A DNA stretch of 11,011 nt from the NCBI GenBank assembly GCA_028679405.1, contig JAJRBP010000015.1:1-11011 (forward strand), in the 5' to 3' direction. This DNA is from Methanoregulaceae archaeon (GTDB lineage: Archaea > Halobacteriota > Methanomicrobia > Methanomicrobiales > Methanospirillaceae). The notes beneath the pieces are model-generated. The model saw only the letters and a program-made list of their open reading frames with translations, was not told the DNA's origin and made no database searches. Each line of letters starts with the position of its first letter. The stretch's first letter is position 1. Below are positions 1 through 7,338 of the stretch, piece by piece. The translations under genes were made by a program, and so were the position numbers.

Positions 1-1422
1 GCTGCCGACCGCGTATCCCTTGGTGAGCGCCTTGGTGGTATTCCCGGCCGAGTCGAGGCGCGAGATCCGCTTCTGGACATCTTCAGGCTCTCCGCTCATC
101 TCAACAATACCCCCGGCGTTATCGACGATAGGGCCGAAGGTATCCATCGCAAGGATATACGCAACCGAAGCAAGCATCCCGATGGTGGCGACGGCGGTGC
201 CGAAGAGACCCCCGTAGGGATACCCGGTATTCAGGCCGCACTGGTACGAGAGTATGAGCGCGACACCGATAGCGATCGCAGGGAGCGCGGTGGTCTCCAG
301 CGCAACCGCGAAACCGGAGATGATATTTGTTGCCGGTCCAGTCTTGGAGGCTTCTGCAATCTCCTTGACCGGGCGGTATTTGTGATCGGTGTAATAGAGC
401 GTGAGCGCGACGAATACCAGCGAGAGCGCGATCCCGACAAGCCCGGCATAGAAGAACCAGATATTCTTGAGGAGCCACATCGTCGCGCCATACAGGAAGA
501 TCGCGGTCAGGAACGCGGTCACATAATATCCCCTGTACAGGGCTTTCATGGGGTCGTCCCCCTCAGCACTCTTCTCCGTGACCGTGAATATCCCGATAAT
601 GGTGGCGATCAGGCCGAACGCCCCGACGACGAGCGGGAACAGGATCCCGTTCGCACCGAATACCGCCAGGAGTGCCGGCACCGCGGCGATAATCATCGCC
701 CCCATGTTCTCGGCGCTCACCGACTCGAAGAGGTCAGCACCACGGCCGGCACAGTCCCCCACATTATCGCCGACGAGATCTGCGATGACCGCAGGGTTCC
801 TGGGGTCGTCCTCAGGGATCCCTGCTTCCACTTTTCCGACGAGGTCTGCCCCGACATCTGCAGCCTTCGTGTAGATTCCTCCCCCGAGCTGGGCGAAGAG
901 TGCGATGAAGGATGCACCGAATCCGAACCCGAGGATCAGTTCAGGTTTTCCGCCGAATGCGAGGAATATGATAGTGATCCCGAGGATGGAGAGCGCGACA
1001 ATGGTAAGGCCGGAGACCGCGCCTCCACGGAGTGCGAGGATGAGGGCACGGGCCGGGCTCTTGCACGCCGCTGCCGCGGACCGTAAATTCGTGCGGACCG
1101 CGATCCACATCCCGATAATTCCTGCAAGAGCGCTCAGGAATGCTCCGAATATGAATGCGACAGCCGTATGCCAGGCGCGGTCGAAATCCCCTGCGGCAAA
1201 GTATACCACGAAGAGGACGAGGGCCAGGACGACCGCGAGGATCGCAATGGTCGAGTACTGCCTCTTCAGGAACGCCTCCGCCCCCTCTCTGATCGCATTC
1301 GCTACCTCCTGCATCTTCGGACTTCCTGTTTCCGAAGCGAGGACCTGCCTGGCGAAGTATCCGGCCACGAGGAGCGCGACCAGGCTTCCTGCCAGGATTA
1401 CCAGTATCTGGGTATCAACCAC
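1..1422 (-). CDS. hppA: Membrane-bound proton-translocating pyrophosphatase, K+-independent type (partial, C-terminus beyond left edge)
   Basis: This enzyme hydrolyses cytoplasmic pyrophosphate and uses the energy to pump ions, normally protons, across the cytoplasmic membrane. The frame is open from a GTG at 1422 to the window edge (474 codons); the family is usually near 670-700 residues, so about 200 C-terminal residues are missing. Visible signatures are [20 protein letters not shown] followed by a DD-rich loop, [17 protein letters not shown] (residues 218-234, substrate/Mg-binding acidic residues), [19 protein letters not shown] and [10 protein letters not shown] near the left edge. K464 and T467 in that last motif occupy the positions that are Ala and Gly/Ala in K+-dependent enzymes, so this should be a K+-independent, hence H+-pumping, form. 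An in-frame TGA at 1431 limits the N-terminus, and AGGTGA lies 6 nt before the GTG. Many membrane helices are apparent. The gene is divergent from the ech operon. The family call is very secure; pump specificity is inferred from the motif. Confidence 0.96.
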   Translation of the reverse strand, partial: MVDTQILVILAGSLVALLVAGYFARQVLASETGSPKMQEVANAIREGAEAFLKRQYSTIAILAVVLALVLFVVYFAAGDFDRAWHTAVAFIFGAFLSALAGIIGMWIAVRTNLRSAAAACKSPARALILALRGGAVSGLTIVALSILGITIIFLAFGGKPELILGFGFGASFIALFAQLGGGIYTKAADVGADLVGKVEAGIPEDDPRNPAVIADLVGDNVGDCAGRGADLFESVSAENMGAMIIAAVPALLAVFGANGILFPLVVGAFGLIATIIGIFTVTEKSAEGDDPMKALYRGYYVTAFLTAIFLYGATMWLLKNIWFFYAGLVGIALSLVFVALTLYYTDHKYRPVKEIAEASKTGPATNIISGFAVALETTALPAIAIGVALILSYQCGLNTGYPYGGLFGTAVATIGMLASVAYILAMDTFGPIVDNAGGIVEMSGEPEDVQKRISRLDSAGNTTKALTKGYAVGS

Positions 1423-1470
1423 ACTACATCACCTGTGTCCATCCCAACATGAATCGATAATAAGCAAAAA

Positions 1471-1484
1471 TTTTGTATAATTAT
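1471..1484 (-). promoter_or_regulatory. Candidate TATA promoter for hppA
   Basis: On the minus strand this reads ATAATTATACAAAA, an AT-rich block inside GC-rich DNA. An archaeal TATA box here would place the transcription start near 1450, giving a leader of roughly 30 nt that contains the AGGTGA ribosome-binding site at 1434-1429. The call rests on composition and spacing only. Confidence 0.35.
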
Positions 1485-1493
1485 TGGCCGGTT

Positions 1494-1504
1494 TCTTTTT
1501 AAAA
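1494..1504 (+). promoter_or_regulatory. Candidate TATA promoter for the ech operon
   Basis: The block TCTTTTTAAAA is the best TATA-like element reading rightward. It would start a transcript near 1525 with a leader of about 135 nt. A second AT-rich block at 1618-1632 is an alternative, but it would start transcription almost on the ribosome-binding site. Neither is strong evidence. Confidence 0.25.
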
Positions 1505-1649
1505 GATGTCGTTTTTCCGATGAATGGTGGTCACCCCGGCTGGTTTTCAGTCGAAGAAAAGCCCCGATCGCACAGTCCCGGTCAGGCGGTCTCCCACGTG
1601 CAAGACCAGATGAGCATGATTAATAATGATAGATTTTCACTTAAATTAC

Positions 1650-1655
1650 GGAGGA
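1650..1655 (+). promoter_or_regulatory. Shine-Dalgarno site that fixes the echA start
   Basis: GGAGGA is followed by a 6-nt spacer and GTG at 1662. An in-frame ATG 36 nt upstream (1626) has no such site and lies in AT-rich, promoter-like sequence, so the GTG is the preferred start. Confidence 0.75.
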
Positions 1656-1661
1656 CAGTTC

Positions 1662-3575
1662 GTGCAGATCTCACAACTTCTGTTATTTCTCATCTTATTC
1701 CCGGTTGTAACAGCACTGTTCATGTTATTCGCCCGGCGCGGTTCGGAACGATGCTGGATTGTCAGGATCTCTGCAATTGCAATCGGTGGGGCAGTGATCG
1801 TACTGCTGTTGTCGGCATTCGATAAAGGGTTCGTCTCCTATCAGATCGGGTCCGAACAGATCGGGCAGCTCATGTTCGTTATCGAGATGCTGCTTGCCGT
1901 CTATATCCTCTATCTCGGCGTGAAACACAGGAAATCCTTTACCATCGCCCTGATACTCGTGCAGGCAGCCCTGCTGCTGGTCTTCGAAGGCGGGCTGATT
2001 TCAGGTATCCACCCGGTAAATAGTCTTTTCGTCGACCAGTTCTCGCTGATAATGGCAATTATCATCGGAATTATCGGAAGTCTCATCTGCGTATACGCCC
2101 TGGGCTACATGGATACCTACCACCATCACCACGCGGAGATCAAGGACCGGAGAAGGTTGTTCTTCTCGGTCCTCTTCCTCTTCCTCGCCGCGATGTTCGG
2201 TCTCGTGTTCTCCAATAACCTCGTCTGGATCTTTTTCTTCTGGGAGATCACCACGATCTGTTCGTTCCTGCTTATCGGGTACTCGCAGACTCCCGAAGCG
2301 ACCAACAATGCGTTCCTCGCACTTTCCATGAACCTGCTCGGGGGGGTCGCATTCCTCGGGGCGATGATTTACCTCGCCGTGATGGACCCGTCCGGAAAAC
2401 TTTTCGCACTCGACTCCCTGATCCACTCAGGGTATGGCGTGGCGATCGTGCCTGCCGTGCTGATCAGCTTTGCAGGCATCACGAAAGCCGCACTGATGCC
2501 ATTTTCCTCATGGCTCCTCGGCGCCATGGTTGCCCCGACACCGGTCTCGGCACTGCTGCACTCCAGCACGATGGTGAAGGCCGGGGTCTACATGATCGTG
2601 CGGTTTGCTCCCGTCCTCTCGGGGACTACCGAGGGACTTATTATCGCCCTCGTAGGGGGTGTTACCTTCCTCCTGGCATCGGGGATGGCGATCTCGCAGG
2701 ACAACGCCAAGAGGGTGCTTGCCTATTCGACCATTGCGAATCTTGGTCTTATCGTAGCCTGCGCGGGGATCGGGACGTTCAACCTCATGTGGGTGGCAAT
2801 CCTCCTGATACTGTTCCACGCCATCGCCAAGTCGCTCATGTTCCTCTGCGTAGGCACGGTCGAGCACAGGATCGGGAGCAGGAATATCGAGGATATGGCC
2901 GGACTCATCGTCCGGATGCCGAAGATCGCGGTCATGATGTTCATCGGGATTGCCGGCATGTTCCTCGCCCCGTTCGGGATGGTCATCTCCAAGTGGGCGG
3001 CGATCGAAGCGTTTGTCAACGCGCCGTTCGGCCTGATATTCATCGCGATCCTCGCGTTCGGTGGTTCACTGACCGTATTCTTCTGGAGTAAATGGATGGG
3101 GAAGATAATCTCGGTCACCCACCTGCGGGAGGTCGTCGAGAACAGCGTCGTGAAGGAAAAGTGGGCGGTCCTCTATATTCTCACCGGCCTTGTTATCGTC
3201 GTCGCGCTCATCTTCCCGCTGATCTCATCGGTGCTCATCGAGCCGTTCGTGATGAACATCTATGGGATGACCACGCGGCTGTCCCAGGCTAATCTTACGA
3301 TCATGATAATGATGCTCGGACTCCTGATGATCATGCCCTTCTCCATGCTCTTCTACAGGACTGGATCGCGTCAGGTCCCCCCCTACATGGGAGGGAGACC
3401 TATGGTAAGCGACACGAAATTCTCAGGCTCCATGGGTGTCACCCGCCAGATTACGCTCTCCAATTATTACCTTGAGAATTACTTCGGGGAAGAAAGACTC
3501 TTCATGACCGGTGTGACCCTGTGCTGGGGCCTGCTGCTTCTTGCCGGGATCCTGCTTGCGGGGGTGATCCTGTGA
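1662..3575 (+). CDS. echA: Ech hydrogenase subunit A (NuoL/MrpA-like ion-translocating subunit)
   Basis: This 637-residue polytopic membrane protein is the antiporter-like subunit of the energy-converting hydrogenase, thought to move H+ or Na+ as electrons pass between ferredoxin and protons. It has the complete charged-residue path of the NuoL/M/N family: TM5 glutamate E195 (FFFWEITT), TM7 lysine K275 (GITKAALMPFSSWL), TM8 lysine K306 (HSSTMVKAGVY), H386 and K390 (HAIAKSLMFL) and TM12 lysine K444 (VISKWAA). The motif APTPVSALLHSS is diagnostic for the superfamily. Length and the long C-terminal extension with extra helices fit EchA. A run of four histidines (154-157) sits in the loop before TM5. 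The GTG start at 1662 follows GGAGGA. It is the first gene of the operon, and its stop overlaps the echB start (GTGA). The family is certain; EchA is chosen by operon context. Confidence 0.95.
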   Translation: MQISQLLLFLILFPVVTALFMLFARRGSERCWIVRISAIAIGGAVIVLLLSAFDKGFVSYQIGSEQIGQLMFVIEMLLAVYILYLGVKHRKSFTIALILVQAALLLVFEGGLISGIHPVNSLFVDQFSLIMAIIIGIIGSLICVYALGYMDTYHHHHAEIKDRRRLFFSVLFLFLAAMFGLVFSNNLVWIFFFWEITTICSFLLIGYSQTPEATNNAFLALSMNLLGGVAFLGAMIYLAVMDPSGKLFALDSLIHSGYGVAIVPAVLISFAGITKAALMPFSSWLLGAMVAPTPVSALLHSSTMVKAGVYMIVRFAPVLSGTTEGLIIALVGGVTFLLASGMAISQDNAKRVLAYSTIANLGLIVACAGIGTFNLMWVAILLILFHAIAKSLMFLCVGTVEHRIGSRNIEDMAGLIVRMPKIAVMMFIGIAGMFLAPFGMVISKWAAIEAFVNAPFGLIFIAILAFGGSLTVFFWSKWMGKIISVTHLREVVENSVVKEKWAVLYILTGLVIVVALIFPLISSVLIEPFVMNIYGMTTRLSQANLTIMIMMLGLLMIMPFSMLFYRTGSRQVPPYMGGRPMVSDTKFSGSMGVTRQITLSNYYLENYFGEERLFMTGVTLCWGLLLLAGILLAGVIL

Positions 3576-4471
3576 TAAGCTTGCCTGTGCCTGTGATAGA
3601 CCCTGCGATCTCGGTGGTCAACGCGATCATTTACCTGCTCCTCGCCCCGTTCGTCGGCGGCCTCATCGCAGGGATCGATCGCCGGGTGACAGCCCGGATG
3701 CAGGGAAGGGTCGGGCCGCCAATCCTCCAGCCGTTCTACGACGTGGGGAAACTCTTCGAGAAGGAGAATATCGTAGTCACGACCACCCAGAATTTCTACG
3801 TCCTCTCGTACCTGGTCTTCATGGGGGCAGCAGGGATGCTCTTCTTCGCGGGCGGCGACATGCTGCTCGTCATCTTTGCCTTCACCCTCTCGCATATCTT
3901 CCTCGTACTCGGGGCGTATGCATCTTTCTCCCCATATAGCCACGTCGGTGCCGAGCGCGAACTGATACAGATCATCGCGTATGAACCGATGATCATCCTG
4001 ACCGCGGTAGGGATGTACATGGTTACCCAGAGTTTCTTCGTCAGCGCGATTGCAAACTCCGGTATCCCGATCATCCTCTACCTGCCCGGAGTCTTCATCG
4101 GGTACCTTATCGTGCTCACCATAAAGCTCAGGAAATCTCCCTTCGACCTCTCCACCTCGCACCATGCCCACCAGGAGATTGTCAAGGGGGTCACGACCGA
4201 TTTCTCAGGACCCAACCTGGCAAAGATAGAGATCGCCCACTGGTACGAGTACGTCTTCCTGCTGGGGGTTGTCTACCTCTTCTTCGGGTTCAACCCGTTG
4301 ATTGCGCTGGCGGCCATTGTCGTCGCATATTTCCTCGAAATACTCATCGACAACACCATCTCGAGGGTCAAGTGGCAGCTTACGCTCAGAAGCGCCTGGC
4401 TTGTTGCCGGGACCCTCGGTATAGTGAATCTGGGCGTCCTTTTCTATCTCAAAGGAGTGCTGGCGCCATGA
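3572..4471 (+). CDS. echB: Ech hydrogenase subunit B (NuoH-like membrane subunit)
   Basis: This 299-residue membrane protein is homologous to NuoH/ND1 of complex I. It anchors the hydrophilic hydrogenase module to the membrane and forms the start of the ion-transfer axis. Visible features are the cytoplasmic loop RMQGRVGPP (42-50) with QP..D..KL (53-61), the acidic loop ERELIQ (E128, E130) and AYEPMI (E138), and SPFDLSTSHHAHQE (189-202), the last being typical of group 4 hydrogenase members of the family. The GTG start at 3572 overlaps the echA stop by 4 nt and is preceded by GGGGGTGATC, a near-perfect match to the archaeal anti-Shine-Dalgarno sequence. A start upstream at 3521 would extend 54 nt into echA and lacks such a site. 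About eight transmembrane segments are apparent. Confidence 0.95.
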   Translation: MISLPVPVIDPAISVVNAIIYLLLAPFVGGLIAGIDRRVTARMQGRVGPPILQPFYDVGKLFEKENIVVTTTQNFYVLSYLVFMGAAGMLFFAGGDMLLVIFAFTLSHIFLVLGAYASFSPYSHVGAERELIQIIAYEPMIILTAVGMYMVTQSFFVSAIANSGIPIILYLPGVFIGYLIVLTIKLRKSPFDLSTSHHAHQEIVKGVTTDFSGPNLAKIEIAHWYEYVFLLGVVYLFFGFNPLIALAAIVVAYFLEILIDNTISRVKWQLTLRSAWLVAGTLGIVNLGVLFYLKGVLAP

Positions 4472-4935
4472 GCTACATGACAAAATCCCCCTGGGTAATC
4501 CACTACGACGCCTCGTCCTGCAACGGATGCGATATCGAGGTACTGGCGGCATTGACGCCGGTATACGACCTGGAGCGGTTTGGGATCATAAATACCGGAA
4601 ACCCGAAACATGCCGACGTGTTTCTCGTGACCGGCAGTGTCAACGAGCAGAACAGGGCCGTCGTGAAAAATATTTACGACCAGATCCCGAACCCGAAGGT
4701 GGTTGTTGCGGTGGGAATATGCGCAACGTCGGGCGGGGTGTTCCGCGAATGTTACAATGTCGCCGGGGGGATCGACAAGATCATCCCGGTCGATGTCTAC
4801 GTACCCGGCTGTGCGGCACGGCCCGAGTCCATCATCGACGGCGTGGTGACGGCCCTCGGGATTCTCGATGCGAAGAGGCAGGCAATGAAAGAGAAAAAAA
4901 GTGAGAACGCGGGCAACCGGGGTGATGTGGTTTGA
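4468..4935 (+). CDS. echC: Ech hydrogenase subunit C (NuoB-like small subunit, one 4Fe-4S cluster)
   Basis: This 155-residue soluble protein is the hydrogenase small subunit, equivalent to NuoB. It carries the proximal 4Fe-4S cluster that passes electrons to or from the NiFe site in EchE. The four expected ligands are visible: C18 and C21 in SSCNGCDIE, C85 in VGICATSGG and C115 in VPGCAARPE. Lengthy small-subunit domains of standard hydrogenases are absent, as usual in group 4 enzymes. The ATG at 4468 overlaps the echB stop (ATGA) and AAAGGAG lies about 10 nt upstream. The C-terminal tail after about residue 137 is charged and low in complexity, rich in Lys and Glu. The identification is secure. 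Confidence 0.96.
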   Translation: MSYMTKSPWVIHYDASSCNGCDIEVLAALTPVYDLERFGIINTGNPKHADVFLVTGSVNEQNRAVVKNIYDQIPNPKVVVAVGICATSGGVFRECYNVAGGIDKIIPVDVYVPGCAARPESIIDGVVTALGILDAKRQAMKEKKSENAGNRGDVV

Positions 4936-5300
4936 CCATCGAGAATCAGTCCACCACACCCGTCGAGATCGGAAAACTCATCGGCGTCGTCGAGGAGTTC
5001 AGGAACCAGGGCTACCGGCTTGTCCAGATCGGTTGTACCGCTACCGGAGATCTCTACGAGATCAACTATTCATTCGACAAGGACTACACGTTCCGGAATA
5101 TCCGGGTCACAGTCACCCCTGATACGGAAATCCCGAGCATAACGGGCATGTACTGGGGTGCATTCATTTATGAGAACGAGATGCATGACCTTTTTGGCGT
5201 CAATGTCCGCGGGATGAACATCGATTTCAAGGGGACCCTCATCAGGACCTCGGTTAAAAATCCCTTCGGCATCGCGGCAGGGAAAGGTGAGAAACAATGA
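4932..5300 (+). CDS. echD: Ech hydrogenase subunit D (NuoC-like)
   Basis: This 122-residue soluble protein is homologous to the 30-kDa complex I subunit NuoC and carries no cofactor motif. It packs against the large subunit at the membrane interface. The diagnostic stretch is YWGAFIYENEMHDLFGV (74-90), in which ENEMHDLFG is a hallmark of NuoC/EchD-type proteins. The start is TTG at 4932, overlapping the echC stop as TTGA; GGGGTGATG lies just upstream and no ATG or GTG gives a better start. The protein is short compared with NuoC, as expected for EchD. Confidence 0.93.
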   Translation: MTIENQSTTPVEIGKLIGVVEEFRNQGYRLVQIGCTATGDLYEINYSFDKDYTFRNIRVTVTPDTEIPSITGMYWGAFIYENEMHDLFGVNVRGMNIDFKGTLIRTSVKNPFGIAAGKGEKQ

Positions 5301-6376
5301 GCAGACAGATCATCGTCCCGTTCGGTCCTCAGCACCCGGTCCTCCCGGAACCCCTCCACCTGGACCTGGTCCTTGAGGATGAGAGGGTCGTCGACGTGAT
5401 CCCTTCGATCGGGTACGTCCACCGGGGCTTTGAGAAGCTGGTGGAGAAACGCGATTTCAATAATTATGTTTACCTGGCCGAAAGAACGTGCGGAATCTGC
5501 AGTTTCATCCATGGGATGACCTATTGCCAGGGGATCGAACAGGTGATGGGCATCGAGGTGCCCGAGCGTGCCCTGTACCTCCGGACCATCTGGTCGGAAT
5601 ACTCGAGGCTTCACTCTCACCTCCTCTGGCTGGGATGTTTTGCCGATTCATTCGGTTTCGAGAACCTCTTCATGAACGCATGGAGGATACGGGAAAGAGT
5701 CCTCGACGTGCTGGAACAGACAACAGGAGGGAGAGTTATCCAGGGGGCCTGCAAGGTCGGGGGTGTCAGGCGGAATATCGGCTCCGAAAAGCTGGCTGAA
5801 ATGAACGAGGGGCTTGGGATCATCAGGAGGGAGATCGAAGACCTGACGAACGTCTTCCTCTTTGACAGCTCGATCCGGCACAGGTTGAAGAACGTCGGAG
5901 TCCTGTCGAAAGAGGACGCGTATCACCTCGGTGCAGTAGGACCTGTCGCGAGGGGGAGCGGTGTTAATGTCGACCTCCGGAAGACCGGTTACGCGGCATA
6001 CGGGAAGCTCAAATTCGAGCCCGTTGTGGAGACCGCCGGTGACAGCCTGGCTCGCTGCACAGTGCGTGCGCGTGAACTGTTCGCATCGATCGACATGATA
6101 CACCAGGCGATCGCGGCAATCCCTGAGGGACCGCTCGATGTCAAGGTCACCGGTGCCCCTGAAGGGGAGTATTTCTCCAGGAGCGAACAGCCTCGGGGAG
6201 AACTTATCCACTACGTGAAGGGCAACGGGACGAAATTCCTTGTGAGGTCCAGGATCAGGACTCCTACACTGACAAACATCCCCCCGCTGGTAAAGATGCT
6301 CGCGGGATGCGAGCTTGCCGATGTCCCGGTGATCGTCCTGTCAATCGATCCCTGTATCGGATGCGCGGAGAGGTGA
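5297..6376 (+). CDS. echE: Ech hydrogenase large subunit E (NiFe catalytic subunit, NuoD-like)
   Basis: This 359-residue subunit holds the NiFe active site and interconverts H2 with protons and electrons from ferredoxin. Both metal-binding pairs are intact: C65/C68 in ERTCGICSFIHG and C353/C356 in SIDPCIGCAER at the very C-terminus. GPQHPVLPEPLHL near the N-terminus and YVHRGFEKL (40-48) are typical of the NuoD/EchE family. The protein ends three residues after the last cysteine (CAER), so there is no C-terminal peptide to be cleaved during maturation, unlike most NiFe hydrogenases; such short ends are known for CooH and some other group 4 enzymes. The ATG at 5297 overlaps the echD stop (ATGA), with AAAGGTGAG upstream. 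Retention of all four cysteines distinguishes it from NuoD/FpoD, which lack them. Confidence 0.97.
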   Translation: MSRQIIVPFGPQHPVLPEPLHLDLVLEDERVVDVIPSIGYVHRGFEKLVEKRDFNNYVYLAERTCGICSFIHGMTYCQGIEQVMGIEVPERALYLRTIWSEYSRLHSHLLWLGCFADSFGFENLFMNAWRIRERVLDVLEQTTGGRVIQGACKVGGVRRNIGSEKLAEMNEGLGIIRREIEDLTNVFLFDSSIRHRLKNVGVLSKEDAYHLGAVGPVARGSGVNVDLRKTGYAAYGKLKFEPVVETAGDSLARCTVRARELFASIDMIHQAIAAIPEGPLDVKVTGAPEGEYFSRSEQPRGELIHYVKGNGTKFLVRSRIRTPTLTNIPPLVKMLAGCELADVPVIVLSIDPCIGCAER

Positions 6377-6383
6377 TGAGCAG

Positions 6384-6767
6384 ATGGCATTCTTCGAGAT
6401 GGCAAAAACGGCAATAAAAACCCTTGTCCAGAGGCCTGCGACGATACGGTACCCTGCGGAATCGGCAAAAAAGACCGAGATATCAAGGGGACACGTCACG
6501 ATCGACGAGAGCCGGTGTATCTCGTGCGGGTCATGCCAGCGGACCTGCCCGTCCCAGGCGATTGTGGTTGAGAAAGAGGCGAAGACCTGGCAGATAGACC
6601 GGCTCAGGTGCGTCGTATGCAGGGCCTGCGTCGACGTGTGCCCGGTCAAGTGCCTGTTCATGGACACGCAGTACACTGCTCCGATGGTCACCCGCAGCAC
6701 GGAGACCGTCATGATAACCTATGTCAAGCCGGTCAAACCTCCGGAAAAAGAGGAGGGAAAAGCGTAA
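6384..6767 (+). CDS. echF: Ech hydrogenase subunit F (2x[4Fe-4S] ferredoxin-like)
   Basis: This 127-residue polyferredoxin carries electrons between soluble ferredoxin and EchC. Two complete cluster motifs are visible: C45-x2-C48-x2-C51-x3-C55-P and C76-x2-C79-x2-C82-x3-C86-P. It resembles NuoI. The start ATG lies 7 nt after the echE stop, with GAGGTGATGAG overlapping that stop as ribosome-binding site. The C-terminus is rich in Lys, Pro and Glu. It is the last gene of the ech operon; a probable terminator follows within about 50-170 nt. Confidence 0.95.
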   Translation: MAFFEMAKTAIKTLVQRPATIRYPAESAKKTEISRGHVTIDESRCISCGSCQRTCPSQAIVVEKEAKTWQIDRLRCVVCRACVDVCPVKCLFMDTQYTAPMVTRSTETVMITYVKPVKPPEKEEGKA

Positions 6768-6817
6768 ATTCGCTTGAGAAAAGGACAAGAAGCAGGGTAT
6801 GATCAGCACGGGATACC

Positions 6818-6835
6818 GGGTTTTCTCAAAAACCC
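6818..6835 (+). terminator. Stem-loop after echF
   Basis: GGGTTTT (6818-6824) pairs perfectly with AAAACCC (6829-6835) around a 4-nt loop. No uridine run follows directly, so on its own it may be an RNA-processing or stabilising element rather than a terminator. Confidence 0.35.
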
Positions 6836-6919
6836 CGTTCCAGATACGGCATTACGACGGGGATCACATCCAGATCATTTCGGATTGTTCATTATTTGGG
6901 AATCGAAAAAAATAAACAG

Positions 6920-6936
6920 TTTTTCTATTCTTTTTT
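6920..6936 (+). terminator. Oligo-T terminator of the ech operon
   Basis: A T-rich tract (TTTTT, then CTATTC, then TTTTTT) on the non-template strand is the typical archaeal termination signal, which needs no hairpin. It lies about 150 nt after echF and just before a candidate promoter for the next unit. Confidence 0.55.
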
Positions 6937-6949
6937 CCGATAAAAATAA

Positions 6950-6963
6950 CCAAAAGTTTATGC
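6950..6963 (+). promoter_or_regulatory. Candidate archaeal BRE/TATA promoter
   Basis: CCAAAAGTTTATGC resembles a methanogen promoter, with an A-rich BRE-like part followed by a TTTATG core, inside AT-rich DNA right after the T-tract. Transcription would start near 6980-6987. It would give the 7339 operon a leader of about 355 nt, or drive a separate small RNA. Confidence 0.45.
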
Positions 6964-7338
6964 TCTGCTTCGAAGAATGATGAAATTGTTATCATATGAG
7001 TGGAATATCCGCAGTGTAACGGCCTGAAGTCGGGAGAATTTCCCCGGACCGGCACGCTGCATCGGCAATGCCTGGAAAGAGCGGAAAAATCCGGTAGACT
7101 GCAATGACAAACCGCATCGTTCGCCAAAGGCGCGACGACAGGAACATCTTCTTTTGTATACCTCTGCCCGGTTCGGATTTTTTCTCTCACGTGTTATTCC
7201 GGGTGATGCCGTGAACGGGATCGAAAAATCCTGTTTCTGTATCCCCGGAATGCAAATTATGCCGGCGGGTTGGTCCGGACGGGGGCCGTGGGCACAGCGA
7301 CGGTTTCCTGGGGCGGATCTGCGGGAGAAGGGGGTCTC

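Larger units (their letters stand above)
1423..1661. other. Divergent intergenic region between hppA and ech
   Basis: This 239-nt region separates the two divergent start codons. AT-rich blocks lie at 1455-1504 and 1618-1648, as expected for archaeal promoters facing both ways. On the plus strand, 1538-1563 can fold into a hairpin: GGCT pairs with AGCC and TTTTC with GAAGA (one U-G pair), separated by a GG/AA internal loop and closed by an AGTC loop. It would lie in the ech leader. No convincing small gene is seen: the open frame starting at 1484 runs out of frame into echA and has no recognisable family features. Confidence 0.6.
6768..7338. other. 571-nt region without a convincing protein gene; possible structured leader or small RNA
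   Basis: This is much the longest gap in an otherwise overlapping gene array. After the terminator and promoter signals, the plus strand can fold into several stems: GCAGT 7011-7015 with ACTGC 7098-7102; CCGGA 7044-7048 with TCCGG 7090-7094; GGCA 7051-7054 with TGCC 7069-7072, enclosing TGC/GCA around an ATCG loop; and a 9-bp hairpin with one bulge at 7117-7138 (AAA loop). A T-run at 7178-7183 could end a short transcript of about 200 nt. A tiny open frame, ATG at 6977 or 6980 to TGA at 7027 (15-16 codons), sits at the predicted transcript start. Longer open frames on either strand, such as minus 6864-7190, show no family features and unlikely composition. No known riboswitch class is recognised. 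Confidence 0.4.

Noticed and set aside
382..1086. Plus-strand open frame of 234 codons opposite hppA
   Set aside because: It is rich in Arg, Glu and Asp, as expected when the complement of a GC-rich membrane-protein gene is read. The minus-strand frame has unmistakable pyrophosphatase motifs.
2121..2132. Four-histidine run in EchA as a novel metal site
   Set aside because: A His-rich loop before TM5 appears, from memory, to be common in related group 4 hydrogenase and complex I-like subunits, so it is probably ordinary for the family.
3479..4171. Minus-strand open frame of 230 codons opposite echB
   Set aside because: Charged, low-information sequence antisense to a clear NuoH-family gene; a codon-bias shadow.
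6864..7190. Minus-strand open frame of 108 codons in the 6768-7338 gap
   Set aside because: It has no recognisable domain, crosses the promoter and T-tract signals, has no good ribosome-binding site, and its composition (scattered His, Cys and aromatic residues) is unlike its neighbours.
7273..7280. GTCCGGAC perfect palindrome as an operator
   Set aside because: An 8-bp GC-rich palindrome is expected by chance here; no second copy or link to a promoter was seen.
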